Source of the DNA: Saccharomonospora piscinae
GTDB lineage: Bacteria; Actinomycetota; Actinomycetes; Mycobacteriales; Pseudonocardiaceae
Assembly (NCBI RefSeq): GCF_005862235.1
Contig: NZ_VCEK01000003.1
Span: 579,501 to 643,500 of the forward strand
Direction: 5' to 3'
DNA: 64,000 nucleotides
Within the stretch, counting starts at the first letter, position 1, and every line of letters begins with the position of its first letter. Shown here in pieces: positions 27,462-38,177 of the stretch. The notes under the pieces are model-generated. The model saw only the letters and a program-made list of their open reading frames with translations. It was not told the origin of the DNA and did not search any database. A program made the position numbers and the translations under genes.

Positions 27462-27652
27462 GCCCGCGGCCCCGTAGAAGTACGCCCGTACGGCTAGTAC
27501 GACCGCCCCTGGTAGGGTCCGCGACAAGGTCCCATCCCCGTGCGGGGGATGCCCTGCACGGTGCCGGAGCTGTATCCGGTACGTTAAGTCCAGGTTTGTG
27601 ACGATTCCCCCGGCGGAGTGAACGCCGGCCGGGAGAACCGGAAGGAGCCCAG
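27462..27652 (+). promoter_or_regulatory. atp operon leader: promoter candidate and hairpin
   Basis: TAGGGT at 27513-27518 is a possible -10 box. Downstream, CATCCCC (27533-27539) and GGGGATG (27545-27551) form a perfect hairpin with loop GTGCG about 100 bp before atpB. The region contains no gene. Confidence 0.45.
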
Positions 27653-28435
27653 TTGGGCGCGCTGGTACTAGCCGCAGGTGACGAATTCACACCGCCGACG
27701 GCAGAGGCCTTCAACCTGCCCCCGATCTTCGGCTGGGTCACCAAACCCATGCTGCTCGCCGTGCTCTCCGTGGTCATCATCGTGGCATTCTTCGTGCTCA
27801 CAACCCGGAAGATGAGCGTCGTTCCCGGCAAGGGGCAGTTCCTCGTCGAGTCGCTGTACGACTTCGGCCGCAACAACATCGCGCGTGAGCAGATCGGCGC
27901 GGCCGACTTCCTGCGTTTCGTCCCGCTGGTGCTGAGCCTGTTCACCTTCATCCTGGTGAACAACCTGTTCGGTCTCGTACCGATCCTGCAGTTCCCGACG
28001 ATGTCGCACATCGGTTTCCCGCTGGCACTGTCGGTGCTGGTGGTCTACCCCGTCTACCACTACGCGGGCATTCGCAAGCACGGCCTCGGCACCTACCTGC
28101 GTAACCAGCTGGTTCCGCCCGGTGCGCCGAAGTTCGTCTACATCCTGCTCACGCCGATCGAGTTCTTCACCAAGTTCGTGATGAACCCGATCACGCTGGC
28201 GATCCGGGTGTTCGCCGCCATGTTCGCGGGCCACCTGCTCATCATGTTGTTCGGCATCTCGGCCGAATACCTGCTGCTGCACGGTGAGGGCCTGGTGAAG
28301 GCGGTTTCCGCGTTCTCGTTCGCGGGTGCCTTGGCGATCACGTTCATCGAGGCGCTCATCATGGTGATCCAGGCGTTCATCTTCGCGTTGCTGTCCGCCA
28401 ACTACATCGGGGCCGCTTTGGCCGACGAACACTGA
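27653..28435 (+). CDS. atpB: F1Fo ATP synthase subunit a
   Basis: 260 aa membrane subunit forming the proton half-channels. The essential arginine is in ITLAIRVFAAMFAGH, in the family's fourth conserved helix, and the last helix carries FIEALIMVIQAFIFALL. The start is a TTG with a strong GGAAGGAG seven bases upstream, unusual for so highly expressed a gene. Confidence 0.97.
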   Translation: MGALVLAAGDEFTPPTAEAFNLPPIFGWVTKPMLLAVLSVVIIVAFFVLTTRKMSVVPGKGQFLVESLYDFGRNNIAREQIGAADFLRFVPLVLSLFTFILVNNLFGLVPILQFPTMSHIGFPLALSVLVVYPVYHYAGIRKHGLGTYLRNQLVPPGAPKFVYILLTPIEFFTKFVMNPITLAIRVFAAMFAGHLLIMLFGISAEYLLLHGEGLVKAVSAFSFAGALAITFIEALIMVIQAFIFALLSANYIGAALADEH

Positions 28436-28541
28436 GCCAACCTCCCGACCCGCGGACGGCCGACGCGACGGTGACGTCCGTTCGACCCCAAGGCAAAACC
28501 TCCGTAAACCGAACACGGACGAAGTTGGAAAGGGAATACAC

Positions 28542-28790
28542 GTGAGCTCCATGCTTCTTGCCCAGCAGGCCGCCGAAACCAGCATCAACTCGGGTCTGGC
28601 CGTCATTGGCTACGGACTCGGTGCCATCGGTGGTGGTATCGGCGTGGGCATGATCTTCTCGTCGGTCATCAGCGGAACCGCCCGTCAGCCCGAGGCCCAG
28701 GGCAAGCTGATGAACATCGGCTTCACCACCTTCGCCCTGGTCGAGGTGCTGGCGCTGCTCGGGTTCGTTCTCTTCTTCCTCGCAGGCTGA
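28542..28790 (+). CDS. atpE: F1Fo ATP synthase subunit c
   Basis: 82 aa hairpin of two membrane helices. The cytoplasmic loop is ARQPEAQG and the proton-binding carboxylate is Glu68 in ALVEVLALL. Compared with M. tuberculosis AtpE, position Asp28 corresponds to Val36 (GIGVGM) and Ala63 to Leu70. The GTG start follows GGAAAGG at some distance. Confidence 0.97.
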   Translation: MSSMLLAQQAAETSINSGLAVIGYGLGAIGGGIGVGMIFSSVISGTARQPEAQGKLMNIGFTTFALVEVLALLGFVLFFLAG

Positions 28791-28836
28791 CGTCGGTTCC
28801 ACCGACCGTGAGTAACCAGACGAAGTGGAGACGGCG

Positions 28837-29382
28837 ATGATTCTGGCGCAGGAAGAAGAGTACAACCCGGTTCTTCCGCACTTCTCCGAGATCATCATCG
28901 GTCTTATCGCTTTCCTCCTGCTGCTGTACGTCATCACGAAGTTCGTCAAGCCGCGCTTCGAGAAGTTGTACGAGGAGCGGGCAGCCAAGATCGAGGGCGG
29001 CATCGAGAAGGCCGAACAGGCTCAGGCCGAGGCGGAGCAGGCGCTGGCGCAGTACAAGGCGCAGCTCGCCGAGGCCAGGACCGAGGCGGCCAAGATCCGC
29101 GATGACGCGCGGGCCGAGGCCGAGCAGATCAAGGAGGAGTTGCGGGCACAGGCCGAGGAGGAGTCCCGGCGCATCGTGACTCAGGGTGAGGCACAGCTGC
29201 AGGCGCAGCGGGCTCAGCTGGTGGCCGAGCTCCGGGAGGAACTCGGACGCAACGCCGTCCTGCTCGCGGGGCGGATCGTCGGCGAGTCGCTCGAGGACGA
29301 GGCACGCCGCCGCGGCACCGTCGACCGGTTCCTCGACGAGCTCGAAGCCAGTGGGAACGGCGCGGCCGGAGCAAGGAAGTAG
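28837..29382 (+). CDS. atpF: F1Fo ATP synthase subunit b
   Basis: 181 aa. One N-terminal membrane helix (about 18-37, IIIGLIAFLLLLYVITKFV) followed by a long charged coiled coil with repeating Glu/Ala/Gln that forms the peripheral stalk. ATG 28837 has GTGGAG nine bases upstream; GTG 28825 is in frame but lies in that ribosome site. Unlike M. tuberculosis, delta is not fused to a second b segment. Confidence 0.96.
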   Translation: MILAQEEEYNPVLPHFSEIIIGLIAFLLLLYVITKFVKPRFEKLYEERAAKIEGGIEKAEQAQAEAEQALAQYKAQLAEARTEAAKIRDDARAEAEQIKEELRAQAEEESRRIVTQGEAQLQAQRAQLVAELREELGRNAVLLAGRIVGESLEDEARRRGTVDRFLDELEASGNGAAGARK

Positions 29383-29389
29383 GGCCTAG

Positions 29390-30211
29390 ATGACGCTGCA
29401 TGCTGCGAGCCGCGAGGCTCTGAGCTTCGCCGAGACCCGTCTCGACGGAGTACTCGGCGACGCGGGCGCCGATCCGTCCGCCGTCGGGGAAGAGCTGCTC
29501 TCCGTGGTGGACCTGTTCACCAGGGAGATCGGGCTGCGGCGAGCCGTGTCGGACGGCTCGTCGGACCCCGAGGCCCGCAAGCGGCTGGTCGCGACCCTGC
29601 TGCGGGACAAGCTCTCGGGCCCCGCGTTGTCGGTGCTGGAAGCCGTGGCGGGTGGCCGCTGGTCGAACCCGCGCGAGCTGGTCGACGGCCTCGAACACCT
29701 CGGGTTCACCGCGCTGCTCGTCGGCGCGGAGAACGCGGGCAAGCTGGACTCCGTCGAGGACGAGTTGTTCCAGTTCGCTCGTATCCTGGATGGCAGGCCC
29801 GAGCTGGAGCGGGCGTTGTCCGACCGGACCACGCCCACCGAGGCCAAGCGCGGGCTCGTCCGCCAGGTCGTCGCCGACAAGGTCGACCCGATCACCCAGG
29901 TGCTGGTCGAGCAGGTCGTCGTCCGGCCGCGCGGTCGCAGCGTGGCATACGGCGTCGACCGGCTCGTGGAGCTGGCGGCCGGGCGCAGTGAGCGCGTGGT
30001 CGCCCGCGTCACCAGCGCGACCGAGCTGACGGCCGGGCAGCGCGAGCGGCTGACCGCTCAGCTCGGCAGGGTCTACGACCGCCCGATCGCCCTGCACGTG
30101 GCCCTCGACCGCTCACTGGGGTCGGGGCTCGTCATCCGGGTCGGCGACGAGGTGATCGACGGCAGCGCCGCCGGCAGGCTGGACGCCCTGCGCAGGCAAC
30201 TGGCCGGGTGA
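29390..30211 (+). CDS. atpH: F1Fo ATP synthase subunit delta
   Basis: 273 aa. The C-terminal 180 residues are the OSCP/delta fold (the end block SGLVIRVGDEVIDGS is the family signature). The N-terminal 90 residues are longer than in most bacteria, where delta has about 180 aa, as is usual in actinobacteria. It starts seven bases after atpF. Confidence 0.95.
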   Translation: MTLHAASREALSFAETRLDGVLGDAGADPSAVGEELLSVVDLFTREIGLRRAVSDGSSDPEARKRLVATLLRDKLSGPALSVLEAVAGGRWSNPRELVDGLEHLGFTALLVGAENAGKLDSVEDELFQFARILDGRPELERALSDRTTPTEAKRGLVRQVVADKVDPITQVLVEQVVVRPRGRSVAYGVDRLVELAAGRSERVVARVTSATELTAGQRERLTAQLGRVYDRPIALHVALDRSLGSGLVIRVGDEVIDGSAAGRLDALRRQLAG

Positions 30212-30274
30212 GGTGGCCGACGACATGACACATACTTTGCAGACTGGCACGAACGAAGTGAGAGCGGGAACGAC

Positions 30275-31921
30275 ATGGCCGAGCTGACGATCTCCTCGGA
30301 TGAGATCGCCAACGCGATCGAGAACTACGTCTCGAGTTACTCCCCGGACGTGAGCCGGGAAGAGGTCGGCGCCGTCGTCGACACCGGCGACGGTGTGGCC
30401 CACGTCGAGGGCCTGCCGGGCACCATGGCGAACGAGCTGCTGGAGTTCCCCGGCGGCATCCTCGGCGTCGCGCAGAACCTCGACCCGCGCCAGATCGGTG
30501 TCGTCATCCTCGGCGACTTCGATTCCATCGAAGAAGGCCAGGAAGTCAAGCGCACCGGCCGGATCCTCTCGATCCCGGTCGGCGAGAACTTCCTCGGCCG
30601 TGTCATCGACCCGCTCGGCAAGCCGATCGACGGCCTCGGTGACATCGAGTCCAGCGAGCGCCGCGCCCTGGAGCTCCAGGCTGCCTCCGTGGTGGAGCGG
30701 CAGCCGGTGGGTGAGCCGTTGCAGACCGGTATCACGGCCATCGACTCGATGACCCCGATCGGTCGCGGTCAGCGCCAGCTCATCATCGGCGACCGCAAGA
30801 CCGGCAAGACGGCGGTCTGCGTCGACACGATCATCAACCAGAAGGCCAACTGGGAGAGCGGCGACCCGAAGCAGCAGGTGCGCTGCATCTACGTCGCCGT
30901 CGGCCAGAAGGGCTCCACGATCGCGTCGGTCCGCAAGTCGCTGGAGGACGCGGGCGCGATGGAGTACACGACCATCGTCGCCGCCCCGGCCTCCGACGCC
31001 GCCGGGTTCAAGTGGCTGGCCCCGTACTCGGGCTCCGCGCTCGGGCAGCACTGGATGTACGAGGGCAAGCACGTCCTGATCGTGTTCGACGACCTGACCA
31101 AGCAGGCCGAGGCGTACCGCGCGATCTCGCTGCTGCTCCGTCGTCCGCCGGGTCGCGAGGCGTTCCCCGGCGACGTCTTCTACTTGCACTCCCGCCTGCT
31201 GGAGCGCTGCGCCAAGCTGTCGGACGAGCTGGGCGCGGGCTCGCTCACCGGGCTGCCGGTCATCGAGACCAAGGCCAACGACATCTCGGCCTACGTGCCG
31301 ACGAACGTCATCTCGATCACCGACGGGCAGTGCTTCTTCCAGTCGGACCTGTTCAACTCCGGCCAGCGCCCCGCCGTCGACGTCACCACCTCGGTGTCCC
31401 GAGTCGGTGGTGACGCGCAGATCAAGGCCATGAAGACGGTCTCGGGCTCGCTGCGGATCGACCTGTCGCAGTACGAGGAACTGAAGGCGTTCGCGGCCTT
31501 CGCCTCGGACCTCGACGCCACGTCGAAGGCCCAGCTCGACCGCGGTGCCCGCCTGTACGAGCTGCTCAAGCAGCCGCAGTACTCGCCGGTGCCGGTCGAG
31601 CAGCAGGTTCTCACGGTCTTCCTCGGATCCGGCGGTCACTACGACGACGTGCCGATCGAGGACACGGCCCGGTTCAACAGCGAACTGCTCGAGCACATCC
31701 GGCACAAGCACGCGGAGGTGCTCACCGAGATCCGCGAGAAGGGCAAGTGGAGCGAGGAACTCGCCGAGCGCGCCATCTCCGTGACGCAGGAGTTCAAGAA
31801 GGGCTTCACCACCTCGGAGGGCACCTCGCTGGTGGGTGACGAGTCCGTCGAGCCGATGGCCGCCGACCAGGTGGGACAGGAGTCCGTGAAGGTCCACCGT
31901 CCCTCGGCCGCGAAGAAGTAG
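30275..31921 (+). CDS. atpA: F1Fo ATP synthase subunit alpha
   Basis: 548 aa, the non-catalytic nucleotide-binding subunit. Walker A is GDRKTGKT, and the arginine finger region is in the ATP_synt signature around [14 protein letters not shown]. The C-terminal 35 residues extend beyond most homologs, as in mycobacteria, where this extension suppresses ATP hydrolysis. ATG 30275 has a purine-rich AGAGCGGGA upstream. Confidence 0.98.
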   Translation: MAELTISSDEIANAIENYVSSYSPDVSREEVGAVVDTGDGVAHVEGLPGTMANELLEFPGGILGVAQNLDPRQIGVVILGDFDSIEEGQEVKRTGRILSIPVGENFLGRVIDPLGKPIDGLGDIESSERRALELQAASVVERQPVGEPLQTGITAIDSMTPIGRGQRQLIIGDRKTGKTAVCVDTIINQKANWESGDPKQQVRCIYVAVGQKGSTIASVRKSLEDAGAMEYTTIVAAPASDAAGFKWLAPYSGSALGQHWMYEGKHVLIVFDDLTKQAEAYRAISLLLRRPPGREAFPGDVFYLHSRLLERCAKLSDELGAGSLTGLPVIETKANDISAYVPTNVISITDGQCFFQSDLFNSGQRPAVDVTTSVSRVGGDAQIKAMKTVSGSLRIDLSQYEELKAFAAFASDLDATSKAQLDRGARLYELLKQPQYSPVPVEQQVLTVFLGSGGHYDDVPIEDTARFNSELLEHIRHKHAEVLTEIREKGKWSEELAERAISVTQEFKKGFTTSEGTSLVGDESVEPMAADQVGQESVKVHRPSAAKK

Positions 31922-31930
31922 GGCTGCGCC

Positions 31931-32854
31931 ATGGCCGCTCAGCTTCGTGAGCTCCGGCAGAAGGTCCGGGCAACCAAGTCGATCGGGAAGATCACCAAGG
32001 CGATGGAACTCATCGCCACCTCCCGCATCAGCAAGGCACAGGCACGGGTCGGGGCCTCCCGGCCGTACAGCGCGGAGATCACCAACGTGCTCTCCGCGCT
32101 GGCCTCGGCCAGCACGAACCTCGACCACCCGCTGCTGGTGGAGCGCCCCAACCCCTCGCGGGTCGCCGTGCTCGTGATCACCAGTGACAAGGGGCTCTGC
32201 GGTGGCTACAACGCCAACGTGCTCCGGGCGACCGAGGAACTGCTGGCGCTCCTCCGGGAGCAGGGCAAGGAACCGCAGCTGAACGTGATCGGCGGGAAGG
32301 GCGTGAACTACTACCGGTTCCGCCAGCGCGAGATCGCGAACAGCTGGACCGGGTTCTCGCAACAGCCGCACTACGAGAACGCCGCCGAGGTGGGCGAGAC
32401 GCTGGTGAACTCGTTCCTCGCCGGTGCGGACGACGAGGGCGCGAGCGCGGGAGCCGACGGCCTGCTGGGCGTGGACGAGCTCCACCTCGTCTACACCGAG
32501 TTCCGCTCGATGCTGACGCAGACGCCGGTCGCGCGCCGGATCGCTCCGCTCGAGGTCGAATACTCGGAGGGCATCGAGCCGGCGTACGAGTTCGAGCCGA
32601 ACGCCGAGCAGTTGCTGGGTGCGCTCCTGCCGAAGTACATCAACACGCGGATCTACGCGGCGTTGCTGGAGTCGGCGGCGTCCGAGTTGGCGGCGCAGCG
32701 CAACGCCATGAAGTCGGCGTCCGACAACGCCAGCGAGCTGGTCGAGACGTACACCCGGCTGGCGAACCAGGCGCGCCAGGCCCAGATCACCCAGGAGATC
32801 AGCGAAATCGTCGGTGGGGCTGACGCGCTCGCCGCCACAGGAAGTGATGTGTAA
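31931..32854 (+). CDS. atpG: F1Fo ATP synthase subunit gamma
   Basis: 307 aa rotor shaft. The N-terminal helix ([20 protein letters not shown]) and C-terminal helix ([20 protein letters not shown]) form the coiled coil. Residues about 165-180 include the acidic/Gly insertion [11 protein letters not shown], comparable to the loop found in mycobacterial gamma. It starts nine bases after atpA. Confidence 0.97.
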   Translation: MAAQLRELRQKVRATKSIGKITKAMELIATSRISKAQARVGASRPYSAEITNVLSALASASTNLDHPLLVERPNPSRVAVLVITSDKGLCGGYNANVLRATEELLALLREQGKEPQLNVIGGKGVNYYRFRQREIANSWTGFSQQPHYENAAEVGETLVNSFLAGADDEGASAGADGLLGVDELHLVYTEFRSMLTQTPVARRIAPLEVEYSEGIEPAYEFEPNAEQLLGALLPKYINTRIYAALLESAASELAAQRNAMKSASDNASELVETYTRLANQARQAQITQEISEIVGGADALAATGSDV

Positions 32855-34291
<1,437 letters not shown>

Positions 34292-34379
34292 GTTCCGCGA
34301 GCGGCGGGGTGGCGTCCACTGTGGATGTGGCCCCGTCGTTCGTGTATCGCCGGTGTGCTCGCACGCCGGCGGGCCCGGC

Positions 34380-34385
34380 TACACT
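34380..34385 (+). promoter_or_regulatory. possible internal promoter before atpC
   Basis: TACACT lies 36 bp upstream of the atpC start in a 129-bp gap. A near-perfect hairpin, CCGGTGTG/CACGCCGG around 34350-34370, precedes it. No convincing -35 box is visible. Confidence 0.35.
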
Positions 34386-34420
34386 GGGCGGAACGCGTGT
34401 GAGGCATGAAGGAGAGCTAC

Positions 34421-34786
34421 GTGGCTGAGATGTCCGTCGAGGTGGTGGCCGTCGAACGCCGCCTGTGGTCGGGAACGGCCCAGTTCGTCGTCGCGCAGAC
34501 CACCGAAGGCGAGATCGGCATCCTGCCCGGTCACGAGCCCGTGCTGGGTCAGCTCGTCGAGGGTGGTGTCGTGAAGGTGACGACCACGGACGGCGAGACC
34601 GTGACGGCGGCCGTACACGGTGGGTTCCTGTCCGCCACCGGCGGCGCCGTCAGCGTGCTCGCCGAGTCGGCCGAGCTCGGCGAGGAGATCGACGTCGAGC
34701 AGGCCCGGCGGGCGGTGGCCGACGAGGACGCCGCGGAGCGTGCCAGGGCCTCGGCGAGGCTCCGGGCGGCTGGTCAATCGGCCTGA
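34421..34786 (+). CDS. atpC: F1Fo ATP synthase subunit epsilon
   Basis: 121 aa. The N-terminal beta-sandwich ([16 protein letters not shown]) and a short C-terminal helical part match short actinobacterial epsilon. GTG 34421 with AAGGAG at 34409-34414 is preferred to ATG 34406, which overlaps that ribosome site. It is separated from atpD by 129 bp, unlike the close spacing in the rest of the operon. Confidence 0.95.
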   Translation: MAEMSVEVVAVERRLWSGTAQFVVAQTTEGEIGILPGHEPVLGQLVEGGVVKVTTTDGETVTAAVHGGFLSATGGAVSVLAESAELGEEIDVEQARRAVADEDAAERARASARLRAAGQSA

Positions 34787-34810
34787 CCGGGCGACGAGCG
34801 GGAGCCGACG

Positions 34811-35245
34811 ATGGACATCGACACGCTGGTCCTGACGCTCCTGCTCGTGCTGTTCGTCGTCGCGCTGTGCTACGCGCTGCGGTGGGTGCTGATGCGCAGG
34901 CACGGCGGTGTCAGCGTGGCGCTGCGCTGGCAGCCCGACCGCGCCCGCTCCGGCTGGCACCTGGGTGTCGGCCGTTACCGGGGCGAGGAGTTCGTCTGGT
35001 ACCGCGTGTGGAGCCTGCGAGTGGGCCCCAGCCGGGTCCTCCGGCGCGACACGCTCCAGATCGTCGGCAGGCGTGATCCGGTGGGAACCGAGTCGTACGC
35101 CGTTCCGGCGGGCTCACGGGTGTTGCGGTGCCAGTCCGGGGACGGTGAGCCGGTCGAGGTGGCGATGGGGCCCGGCGCGTTGACGGGGTTCCTGTCGTGG
35201 CTGGAGTCCGCTCCTCCCGGGCGCAGGCTTCCCCGGGCGAGCTGA
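34811..35245 (+). CDS. DUF2550 membrane protein
   Basis: 144 aa with one N-terminal membrane helix (about 5-27) and a small basic domain that has the GxxxGVGRYxG and GPSRVLRRDTL blocks typical of DUF2550. It follows atpC by 24 bp in the position of Rv1312 in M. tuberculosis and is probably transcribed with the atp operon. Function unknown. Confidence 0.9.
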   Translation: MDIDTLVLTLLLVLFVVALCYALRWVLMRRHGGVSVALRWQPDRARSGWHLGVGRYRGEEFVWYRVWSLRVGPSRVLRRDTLQIVGRRDPVGTESYAVPAGSRVLRCQSGDGEPVEVAMGPGALTGFLSWLESAPPGRRLPRAS

Positions 35246-35260
35246 CTCCAGCCCTGTCAG

Positions 35261-35833
35261 TCACCGGTCGCCGCCGGGCCTCCAGAGCACGTCACCGTCG
35301 GGGTTGGCGACGCGGGCCAGGATGAACAGCAGGTCGGACAACCGGTTCAGGTAGGTGACGGCGAGCGTGTTGGTGCCGTCCGGTTCCGCCTCGGCCAGCG
35401 TCCACGCCGACCGCTCGGCCCTGCGGGCCACCGTGCGCGCCTGGTGCAGCAGCGCGGCCCCGGGGGTGCCGCCGGGGAGGATGAACGACGTCAGCTTGCC
35501 CACGCGCTCGTTGTACTCGTCGCACCAGCCTTCGAGCCGGTCGACGTAGTCCTGGGTGACACGCAGCGGCGGGTACGGCGGGTCCTCCGACACCGGCGTG
35601 CTGAGGTCGGCCCCCACGTCGAAGAGGTCGTTCTGCACGGTGCGCAGCACCTGCGCGAGGTCGTCGGGCAGCGAACCCAGGGCGATCGCGACCCCGACGA
35701 CGGAGTTGGTCTCGTCCACGTCCGCGTAGGCGCCGAGCCTCGGGTCGGTCTTGCGCACGCGGCTGCCGTCGCCGAGCGCGGTGGTGCCGCTGTCGCCGAC
35801 TCGGGTGTAGACGCGGTTGATCCGTACGGGCAT
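35261..35833 (-). CDS. cob(I)alamin adenosyltransferase, PduO type
   Basis: 190 aa. Transfers the adenosyl group of ATP to reduced cobalamin to make coenzyme B12. The N-terminal ATP-binding block TRVGDSGTTALGDGSR, the DETNS block and the C-terminal RRAERSAW...NRLSDLLF region are clear. It is leaderless by position: TAGACT (35845-35840 on the minus strand) ends seven bases before the ATG. M. tuberculosis has the same gene here (Rv1314c). Confidence 0.95.
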   Translation of the reverse strand: MPVRINRVYTRVGDSGTTALGDGSRVRKTDPRLGAYADVDETNSVVGVAIALGSLPDDLAQVLRTVQNDLFDVGADLSTPVSEDPPYPPLRVTQDYVDRLEGWCDEYNERVGKLTSFILPGGTPGAALLHQARTVARRAERSAWTLAEAEPDGTNTLAVTYLNRLSDLLFILARVANPDGDVLWRPGGDR

Positions 35834-35839
35834 GGCCGC

Positions 35840-35845
35840 AGTCTA
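35840..35845 (-). promoter_or_regulatory. -10 box (TAGACT) of the leaderless adenosyltransferase gene
   Basis: On the minus strand TAGACT ends seven bases before the ATG at 35833. Confidence 0.55.
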
Positions 35846-36016
35846 GGTGCAGCGTGCCGGGAGAGGTACCGGCCACATCGGGGTGCGCGGCCCTGAGGGG
35901 CACACCTATCGTCCTCTGGTGGCCGAACGTTTCAATCTTTGCGATCTTGTGACCCGGTCGGTACGTGGCGTGCCCCATCGCACACGCTCCGGGGCCGCCG
36001 GGCAAGATGGGCGACC

Positions 36017-37300
36017 ATGAGCGAGCACTTCGACGTGTACGGCGGTGCGCGTCTGGTCGGCGAGGTCGAGGTCGTGGGCGCCAAGAACAGCGTGTTGAAG
36101 CTGATGGCGGCCGCCCTGCTCGCCGAGGGAACCACGACGATCAGCAACTGCCCCCGGATCCTCGACGTGCCGCTGATGGCGGACGTGCTGCGCAGTGTCG
36201 GCTGCGAGGTCGAGATGGCGGACGACGTCACGCGGATCACCACGCCAGCCGAGCTGTCGCACCGGGCCGACTCGGCCGCGATGGGCAAGCTGCGCGCGTC
36301 GGTGTGCGTGCTCGGCCCGCTCGTCGGGCGGTTGAAGCGCGCCGTGGTGGCGCTTCCCGGGGGCGACGCGATCGGCTCGCGGCCGCTGGACATGCACCAG
36401 AACGGCCTGCGCAAGCTGGGGGCCACGAGCACGATCGAGCACGGGTGTGTCGTGGCCGAGGCCGACGGGCTGCACGGCGCGCAGATCTGGCTGGACTTCC
36501 CCAGCGTGGGAGCTACCGAGAACATCCTCATGGCCGCCGTGCTCGCCCAGGGCACCACAGTGATCGACAACGCGGCGCGGGAGCCGGAGATCATCGACCT
36601 GTGCACGATGCTCACCGAGATGGGCGCCCGCATTGAAGGTGCTGGCACGTCGACGCTCACCGTGGAGGGCGTGGACGCGCTGCATCCCACCGAGCACGTG
36701 GTGATCGGCGACCGCATCGTGGGCGCGACGTGGGCTTTCGCCGCGGCTATGACACAGGGCGACGTCACGGTGACGGGCGTCGACGCCCACCACCTCGACC
36801 TCGTGCTGGAGAAGCTGCGGCTCGGTGGCGCCGACGTCACGACCTTCGACGGCAAAGGCTTCCGCGTGGTGCAGAGTGAGCGCCCGCGTTCGGTGGACTT
36901 CGTGACGCTGCCGTACCCGGGTTTCGCCACGGACCTCCAGCCCTTCGCCGTGGCACTGTCGTCGGTCTGCGACGGCACCTCCATGATCACGGAGAACGTC
37001 TACGAGGCGCGCTTCCGGTTCATCGAGGAGATGGTGCGCCTCGGCGCGGACGCCAGGACCGACGGCCACCACGCCGTCGTGCGGGGCGTGGAGCGGCTGT
37101 CGAGCGCGCCGGTATGGGCCTCCGACATCCGGGCGGGAGCGGGGCTGGTGCTCGCGGGGCTGTGCGCCGAGGGCGTCACCGAGGTGTGGGACGTCTTCCA
37201 CATCGACCGCGGCTACCCGGCCTTCGTCGAGAACCTCAACCGCCTCGGCGCGCGAGTGGAGCGGGTCACGGCCGAACCCGACCGCGTGGTGGCCGGTTAG
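36017..37300 (+). CDS. murA: UDP-N-acetylglucosamine 1-carboxyvinyltransferase, Asp117 form
   Basis: 427 aa. First committed step of peptidoglycan synthesis: transfers enolpyruvate from PEP to UDP-GlcNAc. Lys23 and Asn24 in [10 protein letters not shown] are the substrate residues. The loop residue that is Cys115 in E. coli is Asp117 here ([11 protein letters not shown]), as in mycobacteria (Asp117), which makes the enzyme insensitive to fosfomycin because the drug alkylates that cysteine. ATG 36017 is chosen over the upstream open frame by family length. It is divergent from the adenosyltransferase gene. Confidence 0.97.
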   Translation: MSEHFDVYGGARLVGEVEVVGAKNSVLKLMAAALLAEGTTTISNCPRILDVPLMADVLRSVGCEVEMADDVTRITTPAELSHRADSAAMGKLRASVCVLGPLVGRLKRAVVALPGGDAIGSRPLDMHQNGLRKLGATSTIEHGCVVAEADGLHGAQIWLDFPSVGATENILMAAVLAQGTTVIDNAAREPEIIDLCTMLTEMGARIEGAGTSTLTVEGVDALHPTEHVVIGDRIVGATWAFAAAMTQGDVTVTGVDAHHLDLVLEKLRLGGADVTTFDGKGFRVVQSERPRSVDFVTLPYPGFATDLQPFAVALSSVCDGTSMITENVYEARFRFIEEMVRLGADARTDGHHAVVRGVERLSSAPVWASDIRAGAGLVLAGLCAEGVTEVWDVFHIDRGYPAFVENLNRLGARVERVTAEPDRVVAG

Positions 37301-37306
37301 GGGCTC

Positions 37307-37930
37307 TTAGCCATCCACGGCGAGAGCCGCGCCGAAGCCGATCAGAGTCGTGCCGGTGGCCACGTCCAGCCCCCTGCGTACGCGCCTGCGTCCCAGCCAG
37401 GCGCGTACGGAGTGGACGAACCCGACCAGGAGCAGCAACCACACCGCGCCCAGCACGGCGACGGTGTAGGCCAGCAGCAGGGTGTCGGTGAGCGAGTTGT
37501 GCGCGGGGTCGATGAACTGCGGCAGCACGGACAGGTAGAGCGCGAGCACCTTCGGGTTCGTGACGTTCGAGAGGAACCCCTCGCGGAACCGCCGGAAACC
37601 CATGACCTGCGTTCCGGTGTGGTCGAGGCTCGCGTAGTCGCCCCGACGGGCCGACCGGAGTGCCTGCACGCCGAGGTAGCACAGGTAGACCACACCGAGC
37701 CAGCGCAGCGTGTGGAACACCGGCTGCGACCCGACGATCACCGTGCCCAGCCCGAACGCGACCGCGGTGCCCTGCACGACGTTGCCCGCCGCGATTCCCG
37801 CCGTCGCCAGGAGACCGCCGCGGACACCGCCCGCGAACGAGTTCTTGAGCGTCACGACGGTGTCGGGTCCGGGAGCGAGGACCACCAACACCACCAGAAC
37901 GAGGTAACTGCCGTACGTACTCCAGGTCAC
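37307..37930 (-). CDS. LysE/RhtB-family amino acid exporter
   Basis: 207 aa, about six membrane helices. The family signature APGPDTVVTLKNSFAGG follows the first helix and FLSNVTNPKVLALYLSVLPQF is in the middle. It would export an amino acid or related compound; the substrate is not evident. GTG 37930 is close behind TACGCT on the minus strand. It is convergent with murA with 6 bp between stops. Confidence 0.93.
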   Translation of the reverse strand: MTWSTYGSYLVLVVLVVLAPGPDTVVTLKNSFAGGVRGGLLATAGIAAGNVVQGTAVAFGLGTVIVGSQPVFHTLRWLGVVYLCYLGVQALRSARRGDYASLDHTGTQVMGFRRFREGFLSNVTNPKVLALYLSVLPQFIDPAHNSLTDTLLLAYTVAVLGAVWLLLLVGFVHSVRAWLGRRRVRRGLDVATGTTLIGFGAALAVDG

Positions 37931-37965
37931 GGAACGCCAGCGTAACCCGTGGTCCGCCGGGTCGG

Positions 37966-38024
37966 GGTGTCGCGAAGGCCACCCTCGCCGCGTGCGATGC
38001 AGTCAGGGTGGCCTTCGCGACACC
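37966..38024. repeat. perfect 20-bp palindromic element
   Basis: Arms GGTGTCGCGAAGGCCACCCT (37966-37985) and AGGGTGGCCTTCGCGACACC (38005-38024) are perfectly complementary with a 19-nt spacer. It lies in the divergent region between the LysE-type gene and ehuB. Its size resembles REP-type palindromes; no second copy was seen in this window. Confidence 0.9.
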
Positions 38025-38177
38025 GTTACCGCGACGGAGACCATCCCGTCGGGCGACGGGTTTCCGCTGCGCGATCGGCGGGCCCTCCTTACCGTCGGAA
38101 CTGGAATGCACCGGAAATCCGGTGCGCACGCGCGGTCGCGCGGCTCCGACCGGCCCACATCGACAAGGGGTGCGACC

